A program made the position numbers and the translations under genes. 64,000 nt of DNA. Origin: Pseudomonadota bacterium (lineage in GTDB: Bacteria; Pseudomonadota; Alphaproteobacteria; Micropepsales; Micropepsaceae). The stretch is taken from assembly GCA_021804785.1 (NCBI GenBank), contig JAJZGY010000002.1, positions 1 to 64,000 of the forward strand. Reading direction: 5' to 3'. The notes below the pieces were generated by a model. It was not told where the DNA came from and made no database searches. It saw only the letters and a program-made list of their open reading frames with translations. Below are positions 30,017 to 42,363 of the stretch, one piece after another; positions within the stretch are counted from its first letter, which is position 1, and each line of letters begins with the position of its first letter.

Positions 30017-31779
30017 TCATCCTCCTCGCCAGTCTCGCCATCCGCAGCGAGCAGCGGTTCCTTGTCTATGACCCGAATAACCTCGGCTCCTGGAAAGCGG
30101 TCCAGAACCGCACGCACCATGGGCTCCGCCAGGACCCGCTCCAGGCGGGCCGTGATCTTCGCCTTGCGCGCTTCGGCAATGCTCGGTGCGCCGCCCTCAC
30201 GGGCCAGGCTTACCACCCAGCGCTGGCCGGTCCAGTCCCTGAGCTTCTGCGCCAGATCTTGGGCAAGGGTACGTGGCGCGCGTGGTCCCGGCCGGAACTC
30301 GAGGCGTCCTGGCTCGAGGGTCACCAGATGCACATCGTTCTCAAGGTGAACCTTGAGCACTGCAGCGCCCTTGGCCATGGCGAGAGCCACAACATCCTCG
30401 AGGGTGCACAGGCTTGGTCCGGCATCACCCTGCGCCTGCGGAACCGTCTGCTGCGCCAGTACCGGGGCACGGCCATCGCTGCGGCTGCGCGCCGTGACCA
30501 GCGGCGCCGATGGCGCGGCAGGCATGGCAGCTGCCGGGGTGGCAGGCCGCGTCGACATGCTTTCCATCACCTCGCGTACCAGCCGATCGGTCGGCGGCAG
30601 ATCAGCGGCGTAGGCGAGACGGATGAGTGCCATCTCGCAGGCCGCCAGAGGTCGGCTCGCGTCGCGAACTTCGAGGAGCCCCTTGAGCAAAAGCTGCCAG
30701 GTCCGGGTCAGAGCTGGCACGGTCAAGCCCGCAGCCAGCTGCGCGGCCCGTCGTGCTTCCCCGGAGCTGCCATCAAAGAAGCCTTCGGCCGCTGGTGCAA
30801 CCTTGAGCCGGGTAAGAAAGTGGGTCAGCTCCAACAGATCCTGCATCACCTGCAAGGGGTCAGCGCCATGTCCATGCAGGCCTTCGAGTTCGCGTAAGGC
30901 CGTCTCGATATGCCCGCCCATCAGAGCCTCGAACAGATCGAGGATGCGTCCATGATCAGCCAGTCCCAGCATCGTACGCACGCTCTGCGCCGCGATCGGC
31001 TGACCTTCGCCATGGGCGATCGCCTGATCGAGCAGCGATAGTGCATCCCGAACCGAGCCCTCTGCGGCGCGCGCAATCAGGGCCAGCGCATCATCAGCGA
31101 TGGGCACCTGCTCCTTGTCCGCGATCGTCCTGAGATGGGCGATGAGAACTTCGGGCTCGATCCGACGCAAGTCAAAGCGCTGGCAGCGCGAAAGCACGGT
31201 CACCGGAACCTTGCGGATTTCGGTGGTGGCGAAGATAAATTTTACATGCGGCGGTGGCTCTTCGAGGGTTTTCAGCAGCCCATTGAAGGCCTGCTTCGAG
31301 AGCATATGCACTTCATCGATAATGTAGACCTTGTAGCGAGCCGAAGCCGGAGCATAGCGGACACCCTCAATGATCTCGCGGATGTCGTCGATGCCGGTAC
31401 GCGAGGCGGCATCCATCTCCTGCACATCGACATGGCGCGATTCAGCAATGGCGCGGCAGGGTTCGCAGACGCCACAAGGCTGGATTGTCGGCCCGGTTTG
31501 CGTACCGCCAGGGCCCACACAATTAAGTGCGCGCGCGACGATACGCGCCGTCGTGGTCTTGCCCACCCCACGCACGCCAGTGAGCATGAAGGCATGGGCA
31601 ATACGGCCCGTGGCAAACGCGTTCTTCAGCGTTCTGACCAATGGTTCCTGGCCGATCAGCCCGGTAAAGTCGGAGGGGCGATATTTGCGCGCGAGCACGC
31701 GATATTGCTCGGCGCTCTTTTGCGGCGGCGCTTCGAGGCCGAGGCTCGGCCCTTCGTCCAGCGTCTCGTCTTGGTCCAT
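30013..31779 (-). CDS. dnaX: DNA polymerase III subunit gamma/tau
   Basis: VLARKYRPSDFTGLIGQEPLVRTLKNAF, GVRGVGKTTTARI, IDEVHMLSKQAFNGLLKTLEEPP. Confidence 0.97.
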   Translation of the reverse strand: MDQDETLDEGPSLGLEAPPQKSAEQYRVLARKYRPSDFTGLIGQEPLVRTLKNAFATGRIAHAFMLTGVRGVGKTTTARIVARALNCVGPGGTQTGPTIQPCGVCEPCRAIAESRHVDVQEMDAASRTGIDDIREIIEGVRYAPASARYKVYIIDEVHMLSKQAFNGLLKTLEEPPPHVKFIFATTEIRKVPVTVLSRCQRFDLRRIEPEVLIAHLRTIADKEQVPIADDALALIARAAEGSVRDALSLLDQAIAHGEGQPIAAQSVRTMLGLADHGRILDLFEALMGGHIETALRELEGLHGHGADPLQVMQDLLELTHFLTRLKVAPAAEGFFDGSSGEARRAAQLAAGLTVPALTRTWQLLLKGLLEVRDASRPLAACEMALIRLAYAADLPPTDRLVREVMESMSTRPATPAAAMPAAPSAPLVTARSRSDGRAPVLAQQTVPQAQGDAGPSLCTLEDVVALAMAKGAAVLKVHLENDVHLVTLEPGRLEFRPGPRAPRTLAQDLAQKLRDWTGQRWVVSLAREGGAPSIAEARKAKITARLERVLAEPMVRAVLDRFPGAEVIRVIDKEPLLAADGETGEEDE

Positions 31780-31841
31780 GGCCGACTATATCAAGCCGCG
31801 GCCGAGCAATGCGGGCTCCGGCGGCGTTTCTGTGGATAAGT

Positions 31842-31935
31842 GAGAGCCCGGCCACGACCCAAAGCGGATTCGTTACGGCTGCTTCCTTCCGGACCTGACC
31901 GGGTTGGCGATAGCTTCGCCCGTAACCGGACTCCC
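31842..31935 (-). ncRNA. ffs: Signal recognition particle RNA, small bacterial type (4.5S)
   Basis: Minus strand contains GGTCAGGTCCGGAAGGAAGCAGCC apical domain; ends GGGAGTCCGG / CCGGGCTCTC pair over 10 bp (two G-U); located upstream of dnaX. Confidence 0.93.
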
Positions 31936-32000
31936 GCAGACCATATAGCGGCAGATGCAGAAAATTGCGAGTCGGGCGCCGCGAAAACACCGAGACCAGA

Positions 32001-33548
32001 TCATGCCGCGGCCTTCCGACCATCCAGCAGCCGCGTTTCAGGCAGGCTGAGGGTTACGGTTGTGCCTTCACCGGGCTTGCTACGAAGCACGAGCCTGCCG
32101 CCATGCAGTTCCATGATCTGCCGGGAGAGCGGCAATCCGAGCCCGGTGCCCTCGTAGCATCGGGCGAGCGTCGAATCTACCTGACCGAAATACTCCATCG
32201 CCCTGGGAATATCCTCTTGCGCGATCCCAATGCCGGTATCGCACACATCTATCGCCACACCACTGCTCGTCCTGCGCGCCAGCACAATGACCTTCCCACC
32301 CTCCGGCGTAAACTTGATCGCGTTGGAGAGGACGTTGATGAGAACCTGCCGCAGACGTCTGCGGTCGGCACGAACGTGGGGAATTGCTGGCGCGACCTCG
32401 CATTGACATTGGAGCTGCGCAGTTTCGATGCGGCCGGCCAGCATGCGCACCGTCTCGGCCACAACGTCGACGAGATCGACATCTTGGTCTTCCAGATCTT
32501 CTTCGCCGAGATCCAGGCGCGTCAAATCGAGGATGTCATTGATGAGCGCAAGAAGATGGGCCCCGCTATCGTGAATGGACTTGGAATAGTCGCGATACTT
32601 CGGATTGGAATGCGGGCCAAACATTTCGCTCGCCATCAGGTCCGAGAATCCGATGATCGCATTTAGCGGCGTACGCAGCTCATGGCTTATCGTCGCCAGG
32701 AAGCGGGACTTTGCCAAGTCGGCAGATGCAGCGGCGCCAAGCGCAACACGCAATGTCTCCGAGGTTTCCTCAAGCTGAGATTTCACGGCTTCCAGCTCGG
32801 CGATGTGTGCACGCAAATTCTGTGATTCGCGCGTCTGCAACCGGATATCAACGAGCACACCGGCAAGTCCGGCCGCAACGATCGCCGCAGCTGCGGACGC
32901 TACGCCGATCGCAATCGCCAGCCGATCCACCACACCTTGTGGGATAAGAATATGCGGATCGTAATGATAGATCACCGCCGCCATCCCGGTGAAATGCAGG
33001 CCGCAAATGGCAATCGTCAGAAGCAGGCAGCTCGCAATTCGCATGTGCCATTGCTGGCGGAATGAGGCCCATAAGGCAGCTGCAGAAAAAGTGATGCCGA
33101 TCGCGATTGATGCGCTCACATAGCGCAGGTCCCAAACCGGGTAGGCCGAAATTTCCAGCGCGGCCATACCGACATAATGCATCACCGCGATTGCAATGCC
33201 CGCCACCGCTCCGCCGATCAACGGCCCGAAGCGGGAAAGAGCAAGCCAGAACCCGAGGCCGCATAGCACGATGGCCAGCAGAACCGAGGCGACGGTCAGA
33301 TCGAGATCGTAGGCAACGGGCATCCCCACCTGGTCGGCAAGCATGGCAATGAAGTGAGTTGCCCAAATCCCGAACCCTGCGACAACAGAAGCGGCCACAA
33401 GCCAAAGCGCGCGCATTTTGCCCGTCGCGGCGCGGGTATGCGCGATCATGCTGATCGCGGTAATGCTGGAAAACAGGCAGAGTGTGGCAGCGAGGAATAC
33501 TAGCCGCAGGTCGTGGTGATCAGCGATACACAGATACACATGGTACAT
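32001..33548 (-). CDS. MHYT-domain membrane sensor histidine kinase
   Basis: MHYT repeats (THFIAMLA, MHYVGMAALEI, LHFTGMAAV), HisKA FLATISHELRTPLNAIIGF, HATPase VCDTGIGIAQEDI / GTGLGLPLSRQI. Confidence 0.9.
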   Translation of the reverse strand: MYHVYLCIADHHDLRLVFLAATLCLFSSITAISMIAHTRAATGKMRALWLVAASVVAGFGIWATHFIAMLADQVGMPVAYDLDLTVASVLLAIVLCGLGFWLALSRFGPLIGGAVAGIAIAVMHYVGMAALEISAYPVWDLRYVSASIAIGITFSAAALWASFRQQWHMRIASCLLLTIAICGLHFTGMAAVIYHYDPHILIPQGVVDRLAIAIGVASAAAAIVAAGLAGVLVDIRLQTRESQNLRAHIAELEAVKSQLEETSETLRVALGAAASADLAKSRFLATISHELRTPLNAIIGFSDLMASEMFGPHSNPKYRDYSKSIHDSGAHLLALINDILDLTRLDLGEEDLEDQDVDLVDVVAETVRMLAGRIETAQLQCQCEVAPAIPHVRADRRRLRQVLINVLSNAIKFTPEGGKVIVLARRTSSGVAIDVCDTGIGIAQEDIPRAMEYFGQVDSTLARCYEGTGLGLPLSRQIMELHGGRLVLRSKPGEGTTVTLSLPETRLLDGRKAAA

Positions 33549-33863
33549 GTTAGGAATGGTATCCGCCCGGCAGTGAAAATTCTCTGAGCATCGCCAGCTG
33601 CGGCCATAGGTATTTTCCCCAACCTGAACCGGCTGACTGAACCGCCAGACATGCAGAAGATCGCCCGGCGACGCCAAAGTTCCCACGCGGTGGTGGAAAG
33701 GAACGCGGGTTGCGGTCAGCTTTGCTGGTTAAGGAAAATTACCGGCCTGGGTCATCAAGTCCCTGAGACCCAATTGGATGGGCAATGGCGCCCGCCGGCT
33801 GGTAACCGGACCAGCACCGCAGCTTCTTTACAGCAGCATCATTCAGGTTTCGCTCGAGCCGGC

Positions 33864-34748
33864 TCACCCGGCGAAATCCTTGATCCACCGCGACACGCTG
33901 GCGGGCTCCTCATGGATCACCCAATGGCTGCCATGGGGCACCCGGATCATCTTAAGGTTCGGGACGAATTCCTCGAGCCCGTCCAGGCAGCCTGGTAGTA
34001 GCGCCTTGTCCTGCTCTCCCCAGATTACTAGCGTCGGCACGCTGACCCGCAGTGTCTCGGGCTCGTAAAGCCGGTCGGCATTGGAGCCTTCGCCACTTTT
34101 GGGCGGATCAAGGCGCATTGCCCTGTACCAGTTGAACATGCCCGTCAGCGCCCCCGGCTGCGCCCAGGCCTTGAGGTACTCAGACTTGTCAGCCGCGCTC
34201 AAATGCCCAGCTGCCGCGACTGGGGCGAGGCTCTGCCAGAGCTGCGCGTAGCCATTCGCTGCAAAGCGCGCTTCCGACCCTTCCGCGCGGATGTCGAGAA
34301 TGTACTGGCTGGCACCAGCCTGTGCCGGGTTGTTTGCGATCTCGCGCGCGAAGGTCCCTGGATGCGTTGCATTGATGATCACAAGCTTCTTCAGGTGCTC
34401 AGGTTTCTTGATTGCGTAAGCCCAGGCCAGCGCGCCACCCCAGTCATGGGCGACCAGTATGAAGGGTTTGTCAGCAGAGAAATTTGCGGCAAACGCATCC
34501 AGGTCGTCGACCAAGCGCTTGGTGCGGTAGCGCGCCACCTCGGCCGGCCTGGAGGAGAGATTGTAGCCTGGCAGATCGGGCGCCACACAGTGGAAGTGCC
34601 CCGAAAGCTCTTCCAGTACATCTTTCCAGCAGTACCAGAACTCCGGAAAGCCATGTAGGAACAGCGCCAGCGGCGCGTCCTCAGAGCCGCTCTGCGCATA
34701 GTGCAACATGAGTTCATTGGCTGGCGCGAAGCCCTCACGGATCGTCAT
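33864..34748 (-). CDS. Alpha/beta-fold hydrolase (epoxide hydrolase/haloacetate dehalogenase-like)
   Basis: LFLHGFPEFWYCWKDVL, VAHDWGGALAWAYA nucleophile elbow, HGSHWVIHEEP. Confidence 0.88.
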   Translation of the reverse strand: MTIREGFAPANELMLHYAQSGSEDAPLALFLHGFPEFWYCWKDVLEELSGHFHCVAPDLPGYNLSSRPAEVARYRTKRLVDDLDAFAANFSADKPFILVAHDWGGALAWAYAIKKPEHLKKLVIINATHPGTFAREIANNPAQAGASQYILDIRAEGSEARFAANGYAQLWQSLAPVAAAGHLSAADKSEYLKAWAQPGALTGMFNWYRAMRLDPPKSGEGSNADRLYEPETLRVSVPTLVIWGEQDKALLPGCLDGLEEFVPNLKMIRVPHGSHWVIHEEPASVSRWIKDFAG

Positions 34749-35512
34749 GGCTCGTTCTCCATGGCTCTGCGGTGCTTGCCGCGGGTGAGTGCGACGATGA
34801 TGCCTCGCAAGGTCCTTACCTCCTGGTCGCTCAGCTGCGCCCGCTGGAGCATAGCCCGCAGATTGAGCTTCATCTGCCCCACCCGATCGGGCGGATGCAG
34901 AAATCCTGCCTTGAGAAGCTCGTCTTCGAGGTGCGTAAAGAGGTACTGCAGCTCTGCATTGCTTGCCGGTCGCGCCAGTCCGCCATAGTCGATGCGGACC
35001 GCGGGGGTGCCATCAGCACTGCGAAGCCATTCATAGGCGTTTAGCAGCACCGCCTGGCCGAGATTGAGGGAGGCAAAGTCGGGGCTGGTCGGAATGGTGA
35101 TGATGGCCTGGGCGAGGGCAACTTCCTCATTGTCGAGGCCAGAACGTTCATTGCCGAACAGAAGCCCGCAGCGGACACCCTCACTGGCCTTCTGACGCAG
35201 ACTGGCAGCAGCTGCACCCGGTGTCAGCACAGCCTTGGCGACGCCACGCGTGCGTGCGGTGGTGGCGTAGACCAGCTCAAGGTCGCTCAACGCATCTTCT
35301 AGCCGCTCGAACACCCGGGCGCCTTCGACGATGCGCAGCGCGCCGGCAGCCATGGAGAAGGCTCGCGCGTTGGGCCAGCCATCGCGCGGGGCCACCAGAC
35401 GCAGATCGGTCAGCCCGAAATTGGCCATGGCACGGGCGGCCGCACCGATATTTTCGCCAAGCTGTGGCCGCGACAGGATGATCGCGGGCGGCAGGGGGGA
35501 CACAGAGGTCAT
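34745..35512 (-). CDS. TrmJ/TrmH-type SPOUT RNA methyltransferase
   Basis: [62 protein letters not shown]; start at MTSVSPLPP. Confidence 0.92.
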   Translation of the reverse strand: MTSVSPLPPAIILSRPQLGENIGAAARAMANFGLTDLRLVAPRDGWPNARAFSMAAGALRIVEGARVFERLEDALSDLELVYATTARTRGVAKAVLTPGAAAASLRQKASEGVRCGLLFGNERSGLDNEEVALAQAIITIPTSPDFASLNLGQAVLLNAYEWLRSADGTPAVRIDYGGLARPASNAELQYLFTHLEDELLKAGFLHPPDRVGQMKLNLRAMLQRAQLSDQEVRTLRGIIVALTRGKHRRAMENEP

Positions 35513-35554
35513 CGCGCTGTTCTGCCGCGTGCGCGTCCTTTCGTCCAGCCCGCT

Positions 35555-35583
35555 TTGACGCAAGATGGCGGCTTGGCTATAGG
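35555..35583 (+). promoter_or_regulatory. Sigma70-like promoter of icd
   Basis: TTGACG-N17-TATAGG upstream of icd. Confidence 0.7.
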
Positions 35584-35614
35584 CACGGGAGGAAAAATGC
35601 CAACCGAGGCTCCC

Positions 35615-36826
35615 ATGGACAAGATCAAAGTTGCCAATCCGGTCGTCGAACTCGACGGCGACGAGATGACCCGCATTATCTGGGAGCTGATCAAGACCAA
35701 ACTGATCCTGCCCTACCTCGATGTCCCGCTTGAATATTATGATCTCTCGGTCGAGCATCGCGACGCCACCGATGATCAGGTCACCGTCGATGCTGCCAAT
35801 GCCATCAAGAAGCACGGTGTGGGCGTCAAGTGTGCCACCATCACCCCGGACGAAGCGCGGGTGGAGGAATTCAAGCTGAAGAAGATGTGGAAGTCCCCCA
35901 ATGGCACAATCCGCAACATCCTGGGCGGGGTGATCTTCCGCGAACCCATCATCTGTCGCAACGTGCCGCGCCTCGTCCCCGGCTGGACCCAGCCGATCGT
36001 GATTGGTCGCCACGCCTTTGGCGATCAATACCGCGCCACGGATTTCAGATTCCCGAGCAAGGGCAAGCTGTCGATCAAATTCGTCGGCGAGAACGGCACC
36101 GTTATCGAACATGATGTGTTCGATGCCCCGGGCGCGGGTGTCGCCATGGCCATGTACAATCTCGATGAATCAATCAAGGATTTCGCCCGCGCCTCGATGA
36201 ATTACGCGCTGATACGCAAATATCCGCTCTATCTTTCGACCAAGAATACCATCCTGAAGGCCTATGATGGCCGCTTTAAGGATATCTTCCAGCAGGTTTT
36301 TGACAGTGAGTTTGCCGAGAGCTTCAAGAAGGCCGACCTCACCTATGAACACCGGCTCATCGACGACATGGTCGCATCTGCCCTGAAGTGGAGCGGGGGT
36401 TATGTCTGGGCGTGCAAGAACTATGATGGCGATGTGCAGTCCGACACGGTGGCACAGGGCTTCGGCAGCCTGGGCCTGATGACCAGCGTGCTGATGACCC
36501 CGGATGGCCAGACCGTGGAGGCCGAGGCTGCACACGGCACGGTGACGCGTCACTACCGACAGCACCAAAAGGGACAGGCGACATCGACCAACTCGATTGC
36601 CTCGATTTTTGCCTGGACACGTGGTCTTTCCCACCGCGCCAAGCTTGATGGCAATGAGCGTCTCGCAAACTTTGCCCAGACCCTCGAGAAGGTGTCGGTA
36701 GACACCGTGGAAGCGGGCTTCATGACCAAGGATCTCGCGCTTCTGATCGGGCCGGAGCAGAAGTGGCTGACCACTGAGGGCTTCCTCGACAAGCTTGGTG
36801 AGAATCTGCGCGCCGCATTGGCCTGA
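35615..36826 (+). CDS. icd: NADP-dependent isocitrate dehydrogenase
   Basis: [27 protein letters not shown], eukaryote-like IDH; in-frame upstream ATG at 35597 is an alternative start. Confidence 0.96.
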   Translation: MDKIKVANPVVELDGDEMTRIIWELIKTKLILPYLDVPLEYYDLSVEHRDATDDQVTVDAANAIKKHGVGVKCATITPDEARVEEFKLKKMWKSPNGTIRNILGGVIFREPIICRNVPRLVPGWTQPIVIGRHAFGDQYRATDFRFPSKGKLSIKFVGENGTVIEHDVFDAPGAGVAMAMYNLDESIKDFARASMNYALIRKYPLYLSTKNTILKAYDGRFKDIFQQVFDSEFAESFKKADLTYEHRLIDDMVASALKWSGGYVWACKNYDGDVQSDTVAQGFGSLGLMTSVLMTPDGQTVEAEAAHGTVTRHYRQHQKGQATSTNSIASIFAWTRGLSHRAKLDGNERLANFAQTLEKVSVDTVEAGFMTKDLALLIGPEQKWLTTEGFLDKLGENLRAALA

Positions 36827-36849
36827 GCAAACCGCCACCGCATGAGCGC

Positions 36850-36882
36850 GGCTGCGCCTTTTAGGCGCAGCCCGGGCCTTTT
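36850..36882 (+). terminator. Rho-independent terminator after icd
   Basis: ggctgcgcct-ttt-aggcgcagcc perfect 10-bp stem followed by cgggcctttt. Confidence 0.65.
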
Positions 36883-36942
36883 GCCGCAGCATCTGGCCAT
36901 GCGCCAAGGCACAGAGTGCGGTTCAAGCTCACGCGGGCGTGA

Positions 36943-39618
36943 TCAGCCGCGCCAGCTTTGCGCGCGGGCGACAATGGCGGCGCGGATCGCCTCCACTGCT
37001 GCCTCAAGCTTGTCGACCTCCGGGCCGCCGCCCTGAGCCATGTCGGCGCGCCCACCTCCCCGGCCTCCCAGAGGCTCCGAGCCGATACGCACGAGCTCGC
37101 CCGCAGAAAAGCGGGCAGAGAGATCCGCAGAAACGCCAACAACCAGCGACACCTTGCCTTCGACTGTATTGGCAATCACGACAATGCCCGAACCAAGCTT
37201 GGCCTTGGCTTCATCGGCAACCGCTTTGAGATCCTTGGTGGGAAAATCACGCAGCGGACGATAGAGAAAGGCGACGTTGCCTATCGTCTCCTGACCCTCC
37301 GCCGCAGCGCCGGCATCGCCAGGGCCGGCCAGCGCCAGAGCCCGCCGGGCCTCAACCAGCTCCCGTTCCAGGCGCCGCCGCTCTTCGCTCAGTTGCTGGA
37401 GACGCACCGGCAGCTCGCCGGGAGCAGTTTTGAGCACGGCAGCTGCCTCCCGCGCCAGATCTGCACGAGCCGTCAGGTAGAGTCGGGCCGCTTCGCTGGT
37501 CATCGCTTCAATGCGGCGGACACCGGAAGCGACGGCAGTTTCGGCCAATATCGTGAACAGGCCGATGTCACCGAGGCGGCGCACATGGGTGCCACCACAG
37601 AGCTCCACCGAATAGGGCATGGGTCCGCCATTGTCCTCACCCATGCTCAGGACACGCACTTCATTGCCGTACTTTTCCCCGAAAAGCGCTTCGGCGCCGG
37701 CGGAGATCGCCTCCTCTGTGGGCATCAGGCGCGTGGACACGTCGCCGTTCTGCCGGATGACGGCATTAACCTGGCTTTCGACGCGCTCGAGTTCCACGCC
37801 GCTGAGAGCCTTGGGATGGCTGAAATCAAAGCGCAAACGGTCGGGTCCCACCATCGAGCCTTTCTGGGCCACGTGCGGGCCCAGAACACGTTTGAGGGCA
37901 GCGTGGAGCAGATGTGTAGCCGAGTGGTTGGCGCGCGTGGCACGACGGCGCTCGGCATCAATGCGCAGTTCAACCGCATCGCCGATCTTGAACTCCCCGC
38001 GTGATACGACCGCGACGTGAACATGCAGTGCACCAAGCTTCTTTTCCGTGTCGCGGATTTCGGCCTCAGCACCTTTGGCGGAGAACATAGCGCCCTCATC
38101 GCCGACCTGCCCGCCGGATTCAGCATAGAACGGGGTCTGGTTGGTCAGGATCCGTACCGTGTCGCCGGCTTTGGCCGCGTCCACCCGATGGCCATCGTGG
38201 ATCATAGCAAGGATGGTGCCTTCGGCCATGTCACTGTCATAGCCCAGAAACTCACTCGCCCCGAACTCCTCGCGCAGCTCGAACCAGATGCGGTCGTCGC
38301 TGGCTTCACCCGATCCCGCCCAGGCCCTGCGCGCTTCCGTGCGCTGCCGTTGCATGGCGGCCTCGAAGCCAGCGCGGTCCACGCCGATACCGCGCACACG
38401 CAAGGCATCCTCGGTCAGATCGAGCGGAAAGCCATAGGTGTCATAGAGCTTAAAGGCCGTTTCACCTGCCAGCTCCTCTCCGCTGGACAATTGCTCGCTG
38501 GCCTCGTCAAGCAATTTCAGGCCACGCGCCAGCGTCTCACGAAAACGCAGCTCCTCAATACGCAAGGTTTCCGAAATCAACGCCTCGGCGCGTTTGAGTT
38601 CCGGGTAGGCCTGCCCCATTTCGGCAAGCAAGACCGGTACCAGCCGGTACAGCAACGGCTCCTTGGCGCCCAGAAGGTGGGCGTGCCGCATGGCACGACG
38701 CATGATCCGACGCAGCACATAGCCACGCCCCTCATTGGAGGGAAGCACGCCATCGGCAATCAGAAATGACGTAGAGCGAAGATGATCGGAAATCACCCGA
38801 TGACTGGCAGCATGAGCCCCGGTTGCGCCTTGTCCGCTCAGTTCAGCCGAGGCCTGGATGAGATGGCGGAACAGATCGGTGTCGTAATTGTCGTGCACGC
38901 CCTGAAGAACCGCAGCGATCCGTTCAAGTCCCATACCGGTATCGATCGAGGGCCTGGGCAGGCGCAACCGCTCCGCCCCTGGCTGCTGATCGAACTGCAT
39001 GAACACAAGATTCCAAATCTCGACGAAACGGTCACCATCGGCGTCGGGCGAACCGGGCGGTCCACCAGCGATATGGTCTCCATGGTCGTAGAAAATCTCG
39101 GAGCAAGGGCCACACGGACCGCTGTCGCCCATGGACCAGAAATTGTCGCTGGTAGCAATCCGGATGATCCGCGAATCGCTGAAACCCGCTACCTTCTTCC
39201 AGATCTGCGCAGCATCCTCATCTTCAGCGAAGACGGTCACTGTGAGCTTTTCGGCCGGTATGGCAAACTCACGGGTGAGTAATTGCCAGGCAAGTGCGAT
39301 CGCGTCGTCCTTGAAGTAGTCCCCGAACGAGAAATTGCCCAGCATCTCGAAAAAAGTGTGGTGCCGGGCGGTATAGCCGACATTATCAAGATCATTGTGC
39401 TTGCCACCGGCCCGCAGACATTTCTGCACGCTGGCTGCCCGGGAATATGCGCGCGTTTCCTGACCGGTGAACACGTTTTTGAACTGCACCATGCCGGCAT
39501 TGGTAAACAGCAGGCTGGGGTCGTTGCGCGGCACCAGGGGCGAGGAGGCGATAACCTCATGGCCATGCCGGTGGAAGAACTCGAGGAAGTTCGAGCGGAT
39601 GTCAGCGAGACTTTTCAT
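36943..39618 (-). CDS. alaS: Alanyl-tRNA synthetase
   Basis: [46 protein letters not shown]; editing-domain [10 protein letters not shown] and VELCGGTHV. Confidence 0.97.
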   Translation of the reverse strand: MKSLADIRSNFLEFFHRHGHEVIASSPLVPRNDPSLLFTNAGMVQFKNVFTGQETRAYSRAASVQKCLRAGGKHNDLDNVGYTARHHTFFEMLGNFSFGDYFKDDAIALAWQLLTREFAIPAEKLTVTVFAEDEDAAQIWKKVAGFSDSRIIRIATSDNFWSMGDSGPCGPCSEIFYDHGDHIAGGPPGSPDADGDRFVEIWNLVFMQFDQQPGAERLRLPRPSIDTGMGLERIAAVLQGVHDNYDTDLFRHLIQASAELSGQGATGAHAASHRVISDHLRSTSFLIADGVLPSNEGRGYVLRRIMRRAMRHAHLLGAKEPLLYRLVPVLLAEMGQAYPELKRAEALISETLRIEELRFRETLARGLKLLDEASEQLSSGEELAGETAFKLYDTYGFPLDLTEDALRVRGIGVDRAGFEAAMQRQRTEARRAWAGSGEASDDRIWFELREEFGASEFLGYDSDMAEGTILAMIHDGHRVDAAKAGDTVRILTNQTPFYAESGGQVGDEGAMFSAKGAEAEIRDTEKKLGALHVHVAVVSRGEFKIGDAVELRIDAERRRATRANHSATHLLHAALKRVLGPHVAQKGSMVGPDRLRFDFSHPKALSGVELERVESQVNAVIRQNGDVSTRLMPTEEAISAGAEALFGEKYGNEVRVLSMGEDNGGPMPYSVELCGGTHVRRLGDIGLFTILAETAVASGVRRIEAMTSEAARLYLTARADLAREAAAVLKTAPGELPVRLQQLSEERRRLERELVEARRALALAGPGDAGAAAEGQETIGNVAFLYRPLRDFPTKDLKAVADEAKAKLGSGIVVIANTVEGKVSLVVGVSADLSARFSAGELVRIGSEPLGGRGGGRADMAQGGGPEVDKLEAAVEAIRAAIVARAQSWRG

Positions 39619-39667
39619 ACCCCGTATGTAGCGGGGTCGCGGCTCGCTGTCACCACGGCCAAGCAAG

Positions 39668-39704
39668 CGAAAAGGAGGGGCGCCCCGAAGCGGAGCGCCC
39701 CTCC
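39668..39704 (-). terminator. Rho-independent terminator after recA
   Basis: Minus strand ggaggggcgc ... gcgcccctcc 10-bp stem followed by TTTT. Confidence 0.75.
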
Positions 39705-39770
39705 CGGAGCCGTTCCCATGCCAACAGGAACGACAATTGATCGGACGCGCTTCGCCTCGGCCGAGCCGGC

Positions 39771-40847
<1,077 letters not shown>

Positions 40848-40907
40848 GCCACCGCTCCTTATTCCATAGCCCCGGGCAAATCCCAAGGGGCTGGCTGAGG
40901 CGGATCG

Positions 40908-40934
40908 TACATGTTTTGTTCCTGTTCGCAAGGA
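40908..40934 (-). promoter_or_regulatory. recA promoter with overlapping SOS-box-like element
   Basis: Minus: TTGCGA-N16-TACGAT; within it GAAC-N7-AAAC (plus GTTT-N7-GTTC at 40913-40927), one mismatch from the alphaproteobacterial LexA box GTTC-N7-GTTC. Confidence 0.55.
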
Positions 40935-41128
40935 TGGAAATAAGATATTGTTTTTACAGTATTATTTAAATATGTTCAGGAAACGTTCGCGGAACTCGTG
41001 GGCAGCTTCGCATTGCCGGCTCGCGGCGCTGGCGCCGCCAGGGAGAGAGGGGCAAGAGATATTCCGTACACGCTTGCTCTGAGCCCGCCTGCTTGGGCAA
41101 GGTAGCCTGTGCAAATCCGGATGCATTC

Positions 41129-42331
41129 ATGACCAACAAATCCGACAGGACCTTGCCACCGTGGCTCCTGGGCTGGGGAAATTTACCGCTCGCGATCAAC
41201 GGCTCGGTAGGCATCATTGCCGTTCCAGATCTGCTCGCCTCTGCACACACACCGGAAGTTCAGATCGCCACGGTGACCTCGCTTTATCTTGCCACAGCCT
41301 TTATCGGGATTCCGATCACTCCCATTTTGGACTGGCGCTATGCGCGCCGCAGCTATGCGATTGTCTTTACCATTTTGTGCGCGATCTTCACCTGCGCCAG
41401 CCTGCTCGCCGTTCGCAATGTCAGTCTGCTGACCATTTTTCTTTTCCTCAGCGGTCTTTCCAACGTGCTGGTCGTCAATTCGGTAGGAGGCTGGTTCGGC
41501 AATCTGCTGCCGACCGAGCAGAAAGATTCACTGGGAGCCTGGTTTACCATCGCCAATTTTAGCGGCGGCGGTGTGGCCGCGGCGTTTTCGATCTTCGCCA
41601 TGCGCCATTTGCCTGCGCCGTGGGGAGCCATCGCGACGGCCGCTCTCGTTCTGCTCGTACTGCCGCTTTACCTGAGTACACCTTGTCCGCGTGCGGATGG
41701 TAAACTGGCCAGCGAGAGCTTTCAGGCGTTCAGCACCGATGTGATCGCCATGTTCCGCCGCAAGGAGGTACAATGGATCCTCGCAATATTTCTGGCTCCT
41801 GCCGCCTCCTTCGCGCTCACCAACACGCTTTCGGGATTCGGTCACGACTTCCACACCTCCGACGAAATGGTAGGGCTCATCGGCGGTGCCGGCGTCGCCA
41901 TCGCCGGGGTTTGCGGCAGTCTCGTCGTACCGCAGATCGCCAAGCGTATGTCGCCCGTTACCATCTATCTTTTGGTCGGCCTGGTCGGCGCCACCTTCAC
42001 CGTCTCGCTCCTGCCCCAGGCGCACGATGCCATCACCTTCGGTATCGCCATCATGGGCGAAAACCTGTTTCAGGCCGCCGCCTTCTCAGCAGCCAATGCC
42101 ATCACGCTGCGTACCATCGGTCATGACAATCCGCTCGCGGCCACCCAGTATGGCGTGCTCCTGGGCGCGACGCAGATTCCACTGACGTATATGCAGGTCC
42201 TCGATGGCAATGCCTACCACGTCGTCGGCCTCGTCGGCACGCTGCTGACAGACGCCGGCGTCAGCGGCCTCGCCTGCTTGATCCTCGGTACACTCTATTG
42301 GCAATTCGGCCGCAAGATCGCGACGATCTGA
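41129..42331 (+). CDS. MFS transporter
   Basis: About 12 TM segments, YLATAFIGIPITPILDWRYARRSY loop; start MTNKSDRTLPPW. Confidence 0.75.
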   Translation: MTNKSDRTLPPWLLGWGNLPLAINGSVGIIAVPDLLASAHTPEVQIATVTSLYLATAFIGIPITPILDWRYARRSYAIVFTILCAIFTCASLLAVRNVSLLTIFLFLSGLSNVLVVNSVGGWFGNLLPTEQKDSLGAWFTIANFSGGGVAAAFSIFAMRHLPAPWGAIATAALVLLVLPLYLSTPCPRADGKLASESFQAFSTDVIAMFRRKEVQWILAIFLAPAASFALTNTLSGFGHDFHTSDEMVGLIGGAGVAIAGVCGSLVVPQIAKRMSPVTIYLLVGLVGATFTVSLLPQAHDAITFGIAIMGENLFQAAAFSAANAITLRTIGHDNPLAATQYGVLLGATQIPLTYMQVLDGNAYHVVGLVGTLLTDAGVSGLACLILGTLYWQFGRKIATI

Positions 42332-42363
42332 GATCTGTCCGACCAAGGCTCGTTCATGGCGGC

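Noticed and set aside
33700-33760. GGTTAAGGAAAATTACC as a CtrA-like site for the MHYT kinase
   Set aside because: Second half-site (TACC) does not match and it is about 180 bp from the gene start
35513-36112. N-terminal extension of the TrmJ-like ORF antisense to icd
   Set aside because: Antisense to icd; the methyltransferase domain starts at [16 protein letters not shown]
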